A stretch of 64,000 nucleotides of DNA from an uncultured Roseicyclus sp. Its GTDB lineage: Bacteria; Pseudomonadota; Alphaproteobacteria; Rhodobacterales; Rhodobacteraceae. Location: NCBI GenBank assembly GCA_947500415.1, contig CANMRT010000001.1, forward strand, positions 646,982 through 710,981, read 5' to 3'. The notes beneath the pieces were generated by a model. The model saw only the letters and a program-made list of their open reading frames with translations, was not told where the DNA came from and searched no databases. Shown piece after piece: positions 50,203 to 60,084 of the stretch. Position 1 is the stretch's first letter; the number at the start of each line of letters is the position of its first letter. Position numbers and translations under genes: made by a program.

Positions 50203-52298
50203 GCTGCACCCCCAGTGCTTACAGGTTTGGACATAACGTCAATACACCCATCGCTGGTACACATCGCGTCGCGGCTTCCCGGCACGATGATGGAGGTCTC
50301 GTCTTCCACCACCACCGCTGGGCCTTGGGCCATCTGTCCGGGGGCAAGGCCCGCACGGCTGACAACCTGCGCCTCTGCAAAGGCAGCCTTGGCCGGATCG
50401 AAAAGCGCCCGCGTTCCGTCCGCCCCGGCAGCCCCGGCGACGTCCACTGGCGTCAGCACTTCCGGCAGCGACGGCGGCGTGGTGGCGTTCACCGACCAGA
50501 CGGTGATCTCAATATCCATCCCCGCCACGGTCCGCGCGAAAAGGTTGGTGTATTCCTCCTCGAACCGGTGCTGGAACACCTCCGCGTCCGGGGCCATGGC
50601 CTGCGCTTCGGTCAATGAGATGGGGATTTCCCAGCCCTGACCCGTATAGCGCATGTAGACCTTGAACTCGCTCAGGATCGGGCTTTCCGCATCACACGAA
50701 CGCACGAAACTCGTGGCCTCCTGCTGCAATTCCGCCAGCAAGGTCTTGATGGTGCCCGGGTCAAAATCGCTCAACTTCATGTAGACCGACCGGTTGGCCT
50801 CAAAACTAAACGGCGCGCGCAGAAAGCCGATGGCAGACCCCACGCCGGCCCCCGGCGGCACAAGGCAGCGGTCGATGCCAAGTTTCTCGCACAACCGCCC
50901 GGCGTGGAGCGGGGCCGCGCCGCCAAACGCGATCATCGTGTATTCGCTGAGGTCTTCGCCGTTCTCCACGGCATGCACGCGCGCCGCGTTGGCCATGTTT
51001 TCATCAACCACCTCGGCCACACCAAACGCAGCCTCGGTCGCATCCATTTCCAACGTATCCCCAAGCACCGACGTCAGCGCATTGGAGGATGCATCTGGGT
51101 GCAACGGGATCGTCCCACCCGCGAAGTTCTCCGGGTCCAGCTTGCCCAGAATCAAGTCCGCATCCGTCACGGCGGGCCGTTCCCCACCGCGCCCGTAGCA
51201 CGCAGGCCCCGGCTCGGACCCTGCACTTTCCGGCCCCACCCGGATTTGCCGCATCGCATCCACATGGGCCAGTGATCCACCGCCTGCGCCAATCTCGACC
51301 ATATCAATGACCGGGATCGAAATCGGCATCCCCGACCCCTTCTTGAACCTATAGGTTCGGGCAACTTCAAACACGCGGGACGTCTTCGGCGTCTGGTTCT
51401 TGATCAGGCAGATCTTCGCAGTCGTCCCACCCATGTCGAAGGACAGCACCTTGTCCAACCCATGACGCGCCGCGATGTGCGCGGCGAAAACCGCCCCGCC
51501 TGCAGGCCCGGATTCGACCAGCCGCACCGGAAACTCCGCCGCGTCGGTAATCGAGATGATCCCACCACCTGAGTGCATCAGGAACACCCGGCAATCGACG
51601 CCTTCCTTCCGTAGCCGATCTTCCAACCGCCCGAGGTATGAGGCCATCAGCGGCTTGATATAGGCATTCGCCACAACGGTGTTGAACCGCTCATACTCCC
51701 GCATCTGGGGGCTGACTTCGGACGAGATGGAGACCGAAACATCCGGCAATTTCTCCGCCAGCATGTCGCGCACCAAACGCTCATGCGCGGGGTTCAGGTA
51801 CGAATGGATCAGCCCAACCGCGACGCTCTCAAACCCACCTTCGGCGATCCGGTCCACGACCTCCTCAACCGCCGCGCGCGGCAGATCAACCAGCACTGCG
51901 CCATTGGCATCCACACGCCCCGGCACGGTGAAACGCCGTTCACGCGGCAAGAGTGGATCAGGCAACGTCAGGTTCAGGTCATATTGCTCGAACCGCGATT
52001 CCGTCCGCATCTCGATCACATCCCGGAAGCCTTCGGTCGTGATGAGCGCCGTCTTTGCGCCCCGCCGCTCGATCAGCGCATTGGTCGCAAGGGTCGTGCC
52101 ATGGATGATCTGCCCTATCTCAGACGGCGAAATCCCCGCCTTCGCGCAGACCTGCCGCATCCCGTCGAGGATTGCATCTTCCGGCGCTGCGTAGGTTGTC
52201 AGCACCTTCGTCGTGTGCCGCCCGGTTGCGGTTTCCAGCACAACATCCGTGAAAGTTCCGCCGATATCGACGCCAAGGCGGTTGTTGGACGTGGTCAT
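50199..52298 (-). CDS. hyuA: Hydantoinase A/oxoprolinase family protein
   Basis: 699 aa, full length. N-terminus RLGVDIGGTFTDVVLETATG is the ATPase phosphate-1 motif; HGTTLATNALIERRGAKTALITTEGF and VLSFDMGGTTAKICLI are further family motifs. It provides the nucleotide-binding half of the HyuAB enzyme. Start ATG at 52298. The LysR gene ends 93 bases upstream in the same direction, so the regulator may be read from the same or a separate promoter. Confidence 0.92.
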   Translation of the reverse strand: MTTSNNRLGVDIGGTFTDVVLETATGRHTTKVLTTYAAPEDAILDGMRQVCAKAGISPSEIGQIIHGTTLATNALIERRGAKTALITTEGFRDVIEMRTESRFEQYDLNLTLPDPLLPRERRFTVPGRVDANGAVLVDLPRAAVEEVVDRIAEGGFESVAVGLIHSYLNPAHERLVRDMLAEKLPDVSVSISSEVSPQMREYERFNTVVANAYIKPLMASYLGRLEDRLRKEGVDCRVFLMHSGGGIISITDAAEFPVRLVESGPAGGAVFAAHIAARHGLDKVLSFDMGGTTAKICLIKNQTPKTSRVFEVARTYRFKKGSGMPISIPVIDMVEIGAGGGSLAHVDAMRQIRVGPESAGSEPGPACYGRGGERPAVTDADLILGKLDPENFAGGTIPLHPDASSNALTSVLGDTLEMDATEAAFGVAEVVDENMANAARVHAVENGEDLSEYTMIAFGGAAPLHAGRLCEKLGIDRCLVPPGAGVGSAIGFLRAPFSFEANRSVYMKLSDFDPGTIKTLLAELQQEATSFVRSCDAESPILSEFKVYMRYTGQGWEIPISLTEAQAMAPDAEVFQHRFEEEYTNLFARTVAGMDIEITVWSVNATTPPSLPEVLTPVDVAGAAGADGTRALFDPAKAAFAEAQVVSRAGLAPGQMAQGPAVVVEDETSIIVPGSRDAMCTSDGCIDVMSKPVSTGGAA

Positions 52299-52391
52299 TG
52301 CAGCCTCGAAGCAGGGAGAATTCCCACCTGTTAGACCGCATTTTCAACGAGACACAAAATTCATTTTTCGAAGCGGATTGATAAGAAGGAC

Positions 52392-53297
52392 TTATCTTCG
52401 GTGTGTGCGCGCATTCTCAACCGCAAGCTCTGCCGCCTTCGCCAGAAACAGCGGTGCTTGGCCTGCGTCGTATCGGGCGAAAAACCGTAACGGTTCTGGC
52501 GTCCAGCCGGGATCAATCTCAACAAGCCGCCCCTCCGCCACCGCCTCCCGAAACAACTGTCGCGGCAGGAGCGCCACGCCCATCCCATCCGCCGCCATCT
52601 GAAGGGTAGAGGCGAGGCTGCTTGATTGCGCGACCTGCGCCGGATCCAACCCGCTGGCCGTCAGATGTCCCTTCAAAGCAAGCGAGGCGCCGGTGTTCTT
52701 GCCATGGCTCAACAGCCCTGCACCCAGCAAAGCTTCGAAGTCAGGTCGCGGACCAAGCGCACTCGCAATCTCCGGCGTCGCGATCCACCCGTAGCGGTAT
52801 TCATCCAGCGGGATCAGCGTCCCGTCCTCAGACTTGAACGGACCGTTCAACATGGCGAGGTCCAGCTGACCCTCGCCCAACATACGTTCCAGCTCGGATG
52901 ACAAATCCACCGTCAGCTCCACCCGGATCGCCGGATAGCGCTCCCGAAACGCGCGCAGGAAATCGTGCAACCACGTGCAGGCAATCAACTCCCCAACACC
53001 AAGGCGCAGCTTTTCCTCGATCAGGTCGCGCCTGTCAGCGGTCTCCAACACCGCTTCCGCCGCACGAAGAACCTCTCTCGCGGCAGCGAGAACCTCCAAC
53101 CCCGTCTCGGTAAATCGGACCGAGCCCGCGTCCCGGTGCATCAGCACCACGCCAAGCGTATCTTCCAAAGCCGAGATGCGGACAGAGACGTTGGGTTGTG
53201 TTGTCCCAAGTGCTGCGGCGGCCTTCCGAAACGTGCCGGTGTCCGCCACGAAGGCAAGCGCTTCAAGTTGTTTGAGGGTTGTGCGACTTTTTATCAT
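52392..53297 (-). CDS. LysR family transcriptional regulator
   Basis: 301 aa. HTH: LKQLEALAFVADTGTFRKAAAALGTTQPNVSVRISALEDTLGVVLMHR; then an inducer-binding domain with LRLGVGELIACTWLHDFL. It precedes the hydantoinase genes on the same strand and is followed by no divergent target, so control of hyuAB is likely. The inducer is unknown. Confidence 0.9.
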   Translation of the reverse strand: MIKSRTTLKQLEALAFVADTGTFRKAAAALGTTQPNVSVRISALEDTLGVVLMHRDAGSVRFTETGLEVLAAAREVLRAAEAVLETADRRDLIEEKLRLGVGELIACTWLHDFLRAFRERYPAIRVELTVDLSSELERMLGEGQLDLAMLNGPFKSEDGTLIPLDEYRYGWIATPEIASALGPRPDFEALLGAGLLSHGKNTGASLALKGHLTASGLDPAQVAQSSSLASTLQMAADGMGVALLPRQLFREAVAEGRLVEIDPGWTPEPLRFFARYDAGQAPLFLAKAAELAVENARTHRR

Positions 53298-53354
53298 GGG
53301 GCAGGGGTAGGATCAGAAAACTGTATGATCAACCCCCGCAAAAAGCCATGTATG

Positions 53355-54182
53355 TCAGTCGTCGCCCTTCGCCGCAGCAGCCGCCCCGCCTTTGCCGAGG
53401 GCCACGGTGCCAAACGGCCCGCCATGCACCATCTGCGCCAGATCGGTCGGATCGCCCGCGCCCTCACTGGCGAAAATCTCTTCCGCAAATTGTTCGGCAT
53501 TGTCCTTGGGCCGATAGCCCAGGAACGAGGCCTTGGAGTTGTCGACCGGCGCGCGATCATTGTCGGACACGCCGTAGATCACGGCAAAGCCCGTCGTCGG
53601 CGTATCAATCGCGCGCTCCACCAGATGCACCAGATCGCCATCGCTCAGCCACGTCCCCAACGCCCGCGCATTCTTGACGGGCGCGCAGCTTAGGATGCGC
53701 AGATGCACCGATTCCAGCCCACGCTTTTCCCAGTACATCCGACCCAGATCCTCGGTGAAGCACTTGGCTAGGCCGTAGAAGGTATCGGGCCGATGCTCTG
53801 CATCAATTCCGATGTAAGACGCGCGCGGGTGCATGCCCACAGCGTGGATCGACGACGCATAAATGATCCGCCGCGCGCCCGCTTTGTTGCCGCTTTCCCA
53901 GATGTTGTAGGAGCCCACGAAATTCGGCCCCAGCAACATCTCGAACGGGCCTTCATCGACGATTGCGCCGAAATGAACGATCATCTCGACCCCTTCCATC
54001 AGGGCCGCGACCTGGTCGTAATCCGCCAGATCAGCCCTCACATAGGTCTCGTTCGCCGCCAAATCGTCGACGCTTTCCGCGATGTCAGAGCTTACCAACA
54101 CTTCACACATCGCAGCCAACGCAGGCCGCAGCAGGGAACCGCAACGGCCCGCCGCCCCGGTCAGAACAATCTTCTTCAGCAT
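53355..54182 (-). CDS. NAD-dependent epimerase/dehydratase, uronate-dehydrogenase-like
   Basis: 275 aa from the ATG at 54182. Rossmann motif VLTGAAGRCGSLLRPAL, then ADLADYDQV, IVHFGAIVDEGPFE, YASSIHAVG and FYGLAKCFTEDL giving the YxxxK pair. The size and 'HFGA' loop fit the uronate dehydrogenase branch (oxidation of a hexuronate to its lactone). It ends with a Gly/Ala/Lys tail. It starts 14 bases after the stop of the FAD oxidase gene. A role in a sugar-acid pathway is possible, though uronate genes are not beside it. Confidence 0.75.
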   Translation of the reverse strand: MLKKIVLTGAAGRCGSLLRPALAAMCEVLVSSDIAESVDDLAANETYVRADLADYDQVAALMEGVEMIVHFGAIVDEGPFEMLLGPNFVGSYNIWESGNKAGARRIIYASSIHAVGMHPRASYIGIDAEHRPDTFYGLAKCFTEDLGRMYWEKRGLESVHLRILSCAPVKNARALGTWLSDGDLVHLVERAIDTPTTGFAVIYGVSDNDRAPVDNSKASFLGYRPKDNAEQFAEEIFASEGAGDPTDLAQMVHGGPFGTVALGKGGAAAAAKGDD

Positions 54183-54195
54183 GGGTTTGGCCCCT

Positions 54196-55410
54196 TCAGA
54201 TAACAGCAGTTTCAAGCAATGGGTCGTTCTTGACGATCCGCTCATAGGCAAACGGGCTCAGGTCAAGCGATTGATACGCGCCGTGGATCAACCACTCCGC
54301 CGTGCCACGCCCCATGGCCGGGCTTTGTTGCAGCCCGTGGCCCGAGAACCCGTTCAGGAAGACGAAATTCGGCACCTCCGGGTGCGGCCCAAGGATCGCG
54401 TTGTGATCGAGCGTATTGACGGCATAGTGCCCGGCCCATTCGGCCTGCACCTTCACAGCCTCAAACGCCGGAATGCGCGTCGCCAGCACCGGCCAGATGT
54501 GGTTTTCCCACATGCCGTAGTCCATGCCGAAATCATCGAAATCCACCGCCGGGTCGATCTCCGCGTGACCGCCTGCCTGATACGTGCCGCCGCCATTTTC
54601 ACGGCAATGCACGCCCGATGGGTCAATCGTCAGCGGCAGGTCGCGATCCAGCGGGTTCTCTGCCTTGAAGACCCAGGAATACCGTTTGCGTGGCTCCACC
54701 GGCACCTTGATGCCCGCCATCGCAGCCGTCCGCGCCGCGCGAGGGCCGGAGGCATTCACAACCTGCCCACAGGCAATCACCTCGCCCGAGGCCAGCGTCA
54801 CCGACTCAACGCCACGTGCGGATCGCGTCATTTCAAGCACTTCGCCTGCGATGTATTCTACACCGCGTTCCCGCGCCTGACGTTTCCACCAGTCAAAGAC
54901 GGCAGCACCGTCCCAATAGCCCTCATTCACGGTATTGATCGAGCCAAGTACAATGTCGTCGACGTTGTAGAACGGATAGCGCGCCATGATCTCTTCCGGT
55001 GACAGCAATTCCGTTGCAGCACCTGCGTCGTGCTGAACCTTGATGTTCCGGCGCAGAACGTTCGCGAAATCCTCGGTTTCCGCGAGATAGAGATATCCAA
55101 ACGACCGAACCGACAGCTCAGGGATACGGTCATCATTGCCCATATACCCGCGAATATTGTTCACGAAGTCGGCCGCGAACTGGCTGATCTTTACGTTCAA
55201 TTCTGTCGAGAACTGCTGCCGCATGCAGCTGTTGGTATGCGCGGTCGAACACTTCTCGTAGCTCGGGTCGCGTTCCACCACCAAAACGGTGCCGTCAAAC
55301 CCCATTTCGGTCAGCCACCAAGCGGTCGACGATCCCATGATCGCACCACCGATGATAACAATGTCGTAGCTTTGCCGCGCAGGCTTGGTGTCAAATTGAG
55401 CTTTGACCAT
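54196..55410 (-). CDS. FAD-dependent oxidoreductase, DAO family
   Basis: 404 aa. N-terminal FAD site DIVIIGGAIMGSSTAWWLTEMG; TVLVVERDPSYEKCSTAHTNSCMRQQF follows, with an Asn/Cys/Arg loop near the flavin. C-terminal DHNAILGPHPEVPNFVFLNGFSGHGLQQSPAMGRGTAEWL is the classic GxG dinucleotide end. The family includes sarcosine, glycine and D-amino acid oxidases; the substrate is open. It forms an operon with the Udh-like gene, which starts 14 bases after it. Confidence 0.88.
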   Translation of the reverse strand: MVKAQFDTKPARQSYDIVIIGGAIMGSSTAWWLTEMGFDGTVLVVERDPSYEKCSTAHTNSCMRQQFSTELNVKISQFAADFVNNIRGYMGNDDRIPELSVRSFGYLYLAETEDFANVLRRNIKVQHDAGAATELLSPEEIMARYPFYNVDDIVLGSINTVNEGYWDGAAVFDWWKRQARERGVEYIAGEVLEMTRSARGVESVTLASGEVIACGQVVNASGPRAARTAAMAGIKVPVEPRKRYSWVFKAENPLDRDLPLTIDPSGVHCRENGGGTYQAGGHAEIDPAVDFDDFGMDYGMWENHIWPVLATRIPAFEAVKVQAEWAGHYAVNTLDHNAILGPHPEVPNFVFLNGFSGHGLQQSPAMGRGTAEWLIHGAYQSLDLSPFAYERIVKNDPLLETAVI

Positions 55411-55484
55411 ATTCCCCCCTTCCAGCTGTATCGCCGGTTTTTCGCAAGCTGTCTTAGGCCGTGCGCGAAGGCAAGCTCTGTGGC

Positions 55485-55973
55485 CTACCGGATGCTGTTT
55501 TCATCCTTCACCGCCTCCATCGAGACGTGGGTTGAGGTCGCTGCGACGTGGGGCAGGCGGCTGATGACCTCGCCCAGAACACGGCGGTAATCGCTGATGT
55601 CCGTGGATCGCACCTTCAACAGATAATCAAACGCCCCTGCGATCATATGGCACTGCTCGATCTCGGGCACTGCGCGGGCGGCTTCATTGAATGCACGCAA
55701 CGCAGGCTCGCGTGTATCGCTCAGCCGCACTTCTACGAACGCCACATGGGCACGTCCAAGGCGCGCCGGGTCCAGTACTGCGCGGAACCCTTGAATGAAC
55801 CCGTCTTCCTGAAGCCGCTTCATCCGCGTTTGGCACGGCGTTTTCGACAGGCCCACGCGGTTTGCGAGTTCCGTCACCGGAATGCGACCATCGACGGCCA
55901 ATACGGCCAGGATTCGCAGATCGGCTGCGTCTAATCGGCTGTTTTCTGGCTGGGAAGCACGCATCTTCCGCAA
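55485..55973 (-). CDS. putR: Lrp/AsnC family regulator, probable PutR
   Basis: 162 aa. HTH: LDAADLRILAVLAVDGRIPVTELANRVGLSKTPCQTRMKRLQEDGFI. The AsnC effector domain follows (VAFVEVRLSDTREPAL; CHMIAGAFDYLLKVRSTDI). Divergent from putA with 104 bases between the starts, the arrangement of PutR, which activates putA in response to proline in alphaproteobacteria. Confidence 0.85.
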   Translation of the reverse strand: MRKMRASQPENSRLDAADLRILAVLAVDGRIPVTELANRVGLSKTPCQTRMKRLQEDGFIQGFRAVLDPARLGRAHVAFVEVRLSDTREPALRAFNEAARAVPEIEQCHMIAGAFDYLLKVRSTDISDYRRVLGEVISRLPHVAATSTHVSMEAVKDENSIR

Positions 55974-56077
55974 TCTCCATCAGGAATTTAGGCCAATCGA
56001 TACATCATGCGCCCCAGATCAGGCAACTTGCCTGTCATCTAGGTGCTATGCTTGGGCCAAGTAAAAGGATTTCGCCC

Positions 56078-59000
56078 ATGTCCGACCTGACCCCATTTCG
56101 CACCGCCGTGACCTCCGCATACCTTGAGCCGCAAGATGCGGCCCTCGCGCGATTGACCACGCGCCATCCGGTCGGGGAAGCGACTCGTAAAGCCGCCTCC
56201 GCTCGCGCCGCGCGCATGGTTGCAGACATCCGTGCCGAGGATCGTGGCGGGCTGATGGAGGTCTTTCTTGCCGAATATGGCCTCTCCACCGCCGAGGGCC
56301 TCGCACTCATGCGTCTTGCCGAAGCGCTGCTCCGCGTGCCCGACGATGCCACGGTCGACGCATTGATCGAAGACAAGATCGTGCCAGCCGAATGGTCCGC
56401 CCACCGGGGCCATTCGAAGTCGGGTCTCGTGAACGCCTCAACCCTCGCCCTGATGCTGACGGGCCGCGTGCTTTCCGACGAAGACGGTCAGGGGATCGCT
56501 GGGACCCTCAAAGGCGCCGTCAAACGGTTGGGAGAGCCCGTGATCCGCGCGGCCACGCGCCGTGCGATGAAGGAAATGGGCAATCAATTCGTGCTGGGTG
56601 AGACGATTCAGGAGGCTGTCAAACGCGGCAAGGACCGCGCCGCGCAGGGCTACACCTTCAGTTACGACATGCTTGGCGAAGCCGCCGTGACCGCCAGTGA
56701 GGCCGAGGCGTTTCGCAAGGCCTACGCCGACGCCATCGCGCATCTCGCCAAACACGCCCACAGCGACGACATCCGCGAAAACCCCGGCATCTCCGTCAAA
56801 CTCTCCGCCCTCCACCCGCGCTACGAGACGGCCAAGCGGGGCCGTTTAATGGCCGAGCTTGTGCCCACGGTCCTGACCCTTGCACAGCAGGCCAAAGAGG
56901 CGCGAATGGGCTTCAACATCGACGCAGAAGAGGCCGACCGCCTCGACATTTCCTTGGATGTCATCGAGGCCGTGCTGGCCGACGAAAGCCTCGCCGGTTG
57001 GGACGGTTTTGGTGTCGTCGTGCAAGCCTACGGCAAACGCGCAGCCCCCGTGATCGACTGGCTTTATGCGCTGGCTGAGGCTCACGACCGTCGCCTCATG
57101 GTCCGTCTCGTTAAGGGCGCTTACTGGGACACCGAGATTAAGCGCGCGCAGGTTGCCGGCCTGCCCGGTTTCCCGGTCTTCACCGACAAGGCTGCAACCG
57201 ACGTCAGCTACCTCAGCTGCGCGCGCCAGCTGCTCGACAAGACCGATCGCCTCTACCCGCAATTCGCCACCCACAATGCCCACACCGTCGCCGCCGTTCT
57301 GGAGATGGCGGACGACCCGGGCGTCTTCGAATTCCAGCGCCTGCACGGCATGGGCGAGGCGCTCCACGAACAGGTCCGCCGCTCCAACCACGCCCGCTGC
57401 CGCATCTATGCCCCCGTTGGCGCACATCGCGACCTATTGGCCTACCTCGTCCGTCGCTTGCTTGAAAACGGCGCAAATTCCTCCTTTGTGCATCAGATCA
57501 TGGACGAAGCCGTCGCGCCCGAGGTCGTCGCCACCGACCCCTTCACGGCCCTCTCTGGCCCGGCCACAGATGTGACCAGGCCCGACGCTCTCTACGCGCC
57601 CGAGCGCCCCAATTCGCAAGGCTTCGACATCACCGATCCCGCCGCGCTGGCCCGGATCACAACCGCCCGAGAGAGTTTTGCCACAACCCAATGGCAGGCG
57701 GGCGCCGGCACCGGCCCAACGCTCGACATCACCAACCCGGCCGACCCATCTGACATCGTCGGTCAGGTCCGCCTCTCCACCCGCGCTGACGCCGAACAGG
57801 CCATCACGCGGGCTACCCCTTGGGATGCCCAAAACCGCGCGGAAATCCTCAACCGCGCCGCCGATCTCTACGAGGCCAACGCCGCCGAACTCTTCGCCAT
57901 CCTTGCCCGCGAGGCCGGAAAAACGCTCCTCGATGCCGAGGCTGAACTGCGCGAGGCCGTCGATTTCCTCCGCTACTACGCCTCCCGCATCCCCGACCTG
58001 ACCGACCCGCCCTTGGGCCGCGTTACCTGCATCAGCCCGTGGAACTTCCCCCTCGCCATCTTCACCGGTCAGATCTCCGCAGGCCTCGCTGCGGGTAACG
58101 CCGTCCTCGCCAAACCCGCCGAGTCTACACCGCTCGTCGCTGCCCGTGCCGTGCAGCTTCTCCACGAGGCTGGCGTCCCGCAAACAGCCCTCCAACTCCT
58201 CACCGGCGAAGGGGCGGAGGTTGGTGCCGCCCTGACCTCGCACCCCAACATCGATGGCGTGGCCTTCACCGGCTCCACCGCCACCGCCCAAACCATCAAC
58301 CGCGCGATGGCGGCAAACCTCGCTCCCTCGGCACCCCTGATCGCCGAAACCGGCGGCCTCAATGCCATGATCGTGGACTCCACCGCGCTCCCCGAGCAGG
58401 CCGTCAAAGACGTCGTCCAATCCGCCTTCCAATCCGCAGGCCAACGCTGCTCCGCCCTGCGCTGCCTCTACGTGCAGGAAGACATCGCCGAACCCTTCCT
58501 CAAGGCCCTCTACGGAGCCATGGACGAACTAACTCTTGGCCAGCCGTGGGACATCGCCACCGACATCGGCCCCGTCATCGACCAAACCGCCAAGGCCAAG
58601 ATCGATGCTCACATCTCGCAGGCCCGCACTGAGGGCCGCCTGCTCAAGCAACTCGACACGCCCACGCAAGGCACCTTCGTCGCTCCCGCAGCGATCCGTG
58701 TCACGTCCATCACTGATCTTGTAGAAGAAATCTTCGGCCCCGTCCTGCACGTCGCCACCTTCAGGGCCAGCGCATTGGACGCGGTGATCGACCAGATCAA
58801 CGCCACCGGCTACGGCCTAACCTTCGGAATCCACTCTCGCATCGACGATCGCATTGCCGATGTGACTTCCCGGATTGAGGCTGGAAACCTCTACGTGAAT
58901 CGCAATCAGATCGGTGCCATTGTAGGCTCTCAACCCTTCGGTGGGCAGGGTCTATCGGGCACTGGCCCCAAAGCAGGCGGCCCGCACTACGTGCCGCGCT

Positions 59001-59479
59001 TCACCAAACCTGCGCAGGGGCAGGGCACCCCCGGCACCCCGTCTAATATCAACGAAACCGCCCACGACCTCCGCATCGCCGTCCCCGCCGACCGCACGCT
59101 TTCTGAGGCCCTCCTGCCCGGACCAACCGGCGAAACCAACCGCCTCACGACACATCCAAAGGGCCGTGTCCTCTGCCTCGGTCCAGGCTTGGATGCCGCC
59201 CGTGCGCAGGCCAGTGCCGCCACGAAAACCGGCAACGCGCCTGTCCTCGCGCCCGACCTACCCCCGGAAGCACTCGCAAAACTCCCCCCCTTCGATGCCG
59301 TGATCTTCTGGGGCGAGGATGCGCGCCCCTACCGGCAGGCGCTGGCGGTTCTCGACGGTCCAATCCTGCCCCTTGTCACCAACGCCGACCCAACCCCGCG
59401 CCTCGTGATCGAGCGCCACACTTGCATCGACACCACCGCCGCTGGCGGCAACGCCGCCCTACTCGCCTCGGTCGCCTGA
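56078..59479 (+). CDS. putA: Bifunctional proline dehydrogenase / L-glutamate gamma-semialdehyde dehydrogenase
   Basis: 1133 aa from the ATG at 56078 (AAAGGA upstream; the frame is open earlier but in the regulator's DNA). The proline dehydrogenase barrel has ISVKLSALHPRYE, RLVKGAYWDTEIK, FATHNAHTVAAVLEMADD and RIYAPVGAHRDLLAYLVRRL. The aldehyde dehydrogenase has CISPWNFPLAIFTGQ, IAETGGLNAMIV with the Glu, QSAGQRCSALR with the Cys, and QPFGGQGLSGTG. Proline is oxidised to glutamate with FAD and NAD, the intermediate channelled inside. No N-terminal DNA-binding domain, in line with control by PutR. Its end overlaps the TetR gene by 21 bases. Confidence 0.95.
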   Translation: MSDLTPFRTAVTSAYLEPQDAALARLTTRHPVGEATRKAASARAARMVADIRAEDRGGLMEVFLAEYGLSTAEGLALMRLAEALLRVPDDATVDALIEDKIVPAEWSAHRGHSKSGLVNASTLALMLTGRVLSDEDGQGIAGTLKGAVKRLGEPVIRAATRRAMKEMGNQFVLGETIQEAVKRGKDRAAQGYTFSYDMLGEAAVTASEAEAFRKAYADAIAHLAKHAHSDDIRENPGISVKLSALHPRYETAKRGRLMAELVPTVLTLAQQAKEARMGFNIDAEEADRLDISLDVIEAVLADESLAGWDGFGVVVQAYGKRAAPVIDWLYALAEAHDRRLMVRLVKGAYWDTEIKRAQVAGLPGFPVFTDKAATDVSYLSCARQLLDKTDRLYPQFATHNAHTVAAVLEMADDPGVFEFQRLHGMGEALHEQVRRSNHARCRIYAPVGAHRDLLAYLVRRLLENGANSSFVHQIMDEAVAPEVVATDPFTALSGPATDVTRPDALYAPERPNSQGFDITDPAALARITTARESFATTQWQAGAGTGPTLDITNPADPSDIVGQVRLSTRADAEQAITRATPWDAQNRAEILNRAADLYEANAAELFAILAREAGKTLLDAEAELREAVDFLRYYASRIPDLTDPPLGRVTCISPWNFPLAIFTGQISAGLAAGNAVLAKPAESTPLVAARAVQLLHEAGVPQTALQLLTGEGAEVGAALTSHPNIDGVAFTGSTATAQTINRAMAANLAPSAPLIAETGGLNAMIVDSTALPEQAVKDVVQSAFQSAGQRCSALRCLYVQEDIAEPFLKALYGAMDELTLGQPWDIATDIGPVIDQTAKAKIDAHISQARTEGRLLKQLDTPTQGTFVAPAAIRVTSITDLVEEIFGPVLHVATFRASALDAVIDQINATGYGLTFGIHSRIDDRIADVTSRIEAGNLYVNRNQIGAIVGSQPFGGQGLSGTGPKAGGPHYVPRFTKPAQGQGTPGTPSNINETAHDLRIAVPADRTLSEALLPGPTGETNRLTTHPKGRVLCLGPGLDAARAQASAATKTGNAPVLAPDLPPEALAKLPPFDAVIFWGEDARPYRQALAVLDGPILPLVTNADPTPRLVIERHTCIDTTAAGGNAALLASVA

Positions 59480-60004
59480 GAACCACGCAATCGCGGCATC
59501 CGCGGCTTCCGGGTGCCCGACCGCGTCCATCACCAACGTGCCTTCCAACACGGTCAGCAGGGCGCGGGCGGTCTCCTCCGTCTCGCCTTCAGGCAGCCGC
59601 ACCATCACCCAGGCGACAAACCCGTCAATGATTGCACTTCCCGTCTTCCCATAGGCCACTTCACCGCGCGCGGACGCCGCCACGATGTCCAGCCAGACCC
59701 GCGCATAGCCCTGCGCCATGGGCGACCGCATCACAGCCACGACCGCCCGCAACACATCCGCCGGGCGCGCCATGCGCGCTGCAGGCACCAGCGCATCCAG
59801 GCCCGCAATAAAGCCCGCCGCCAGGAATTCCAGCAACGCACCGATCACCCCATCCTTGTCTCCGAAGTGGTAGATCAGCATCCGGTCCGACGTCCCCGCC
59901 GCCTTCGCCAGAGGGCGCAAAGAGGCCGTCGTCAGCCCATGTTCCAACACATGCGCCGCCATCGCCGCCAACCACTGATCTTTCTTTACGTTGATTTCGT
60001 TCAT
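59459..60004 (-). CDS. TetR/AcrR family regulator
   Basis: 181 aa from the ATG at 60004. HTH: WLAAMAAHVLEHGLTTASLRPLAKAAGTSDRMLIYHFGDKDGVIGALLEFLA. The C-terminal ligand domain is short and Ala-rich. Its own promoter contains two matching palindromes (60017-60058) shared with the divergent membrane gene, so it should repress both. The 3' end runs 21 bases into putA. Confidence 0.9.
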   Translation of the reverse strand: MNEINVKKDQWLAAMAAHVLEHGLTTASLRPLAKAAGTSDRMLIYHFGDKDGVIGALLEFLAAGFIAGLDALVPAARMARPADVLRAVVAVMRSPMAQGYARVWLDIVAASARGEVAYGKTGSAIIDGFVAWVMVRLPEGETEETARALLTVLEGTLVMDAVGHPEAADAAIAWFSGDRGE

Positions 60005-60016
60005 TTCTTTACTGTT

Positions 60017-60058
60017 GTAGCGATTGCTACAATTCACATAATGTAGCAGTCGCTACAA
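60017..60058. promoter_or_regulatory. Twin TetR operators
   Basis: TGTAGCGATTGCTACA (60017-60032) and TGTAGCAGTCGCTACA (60043-60058), 26 bases apart start to start. The identical TGTAGC/GCTACA arms with a 4-base centre leave no doubt about the symmetry. They fill the space between the divergent TetR and membrane-protein starts. Confidence 0.8.
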
Positions 60059-60084
60059 ATTCACAATTGAAAGAGACCAGACCC

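Noticed and set aside
55862-56077. Upstream extension of the putA frame
   Set aside because: It lies in the putR coding DNA and promoter region; the ATG at 56078 has a ribosome site and gives the usual PutA start.
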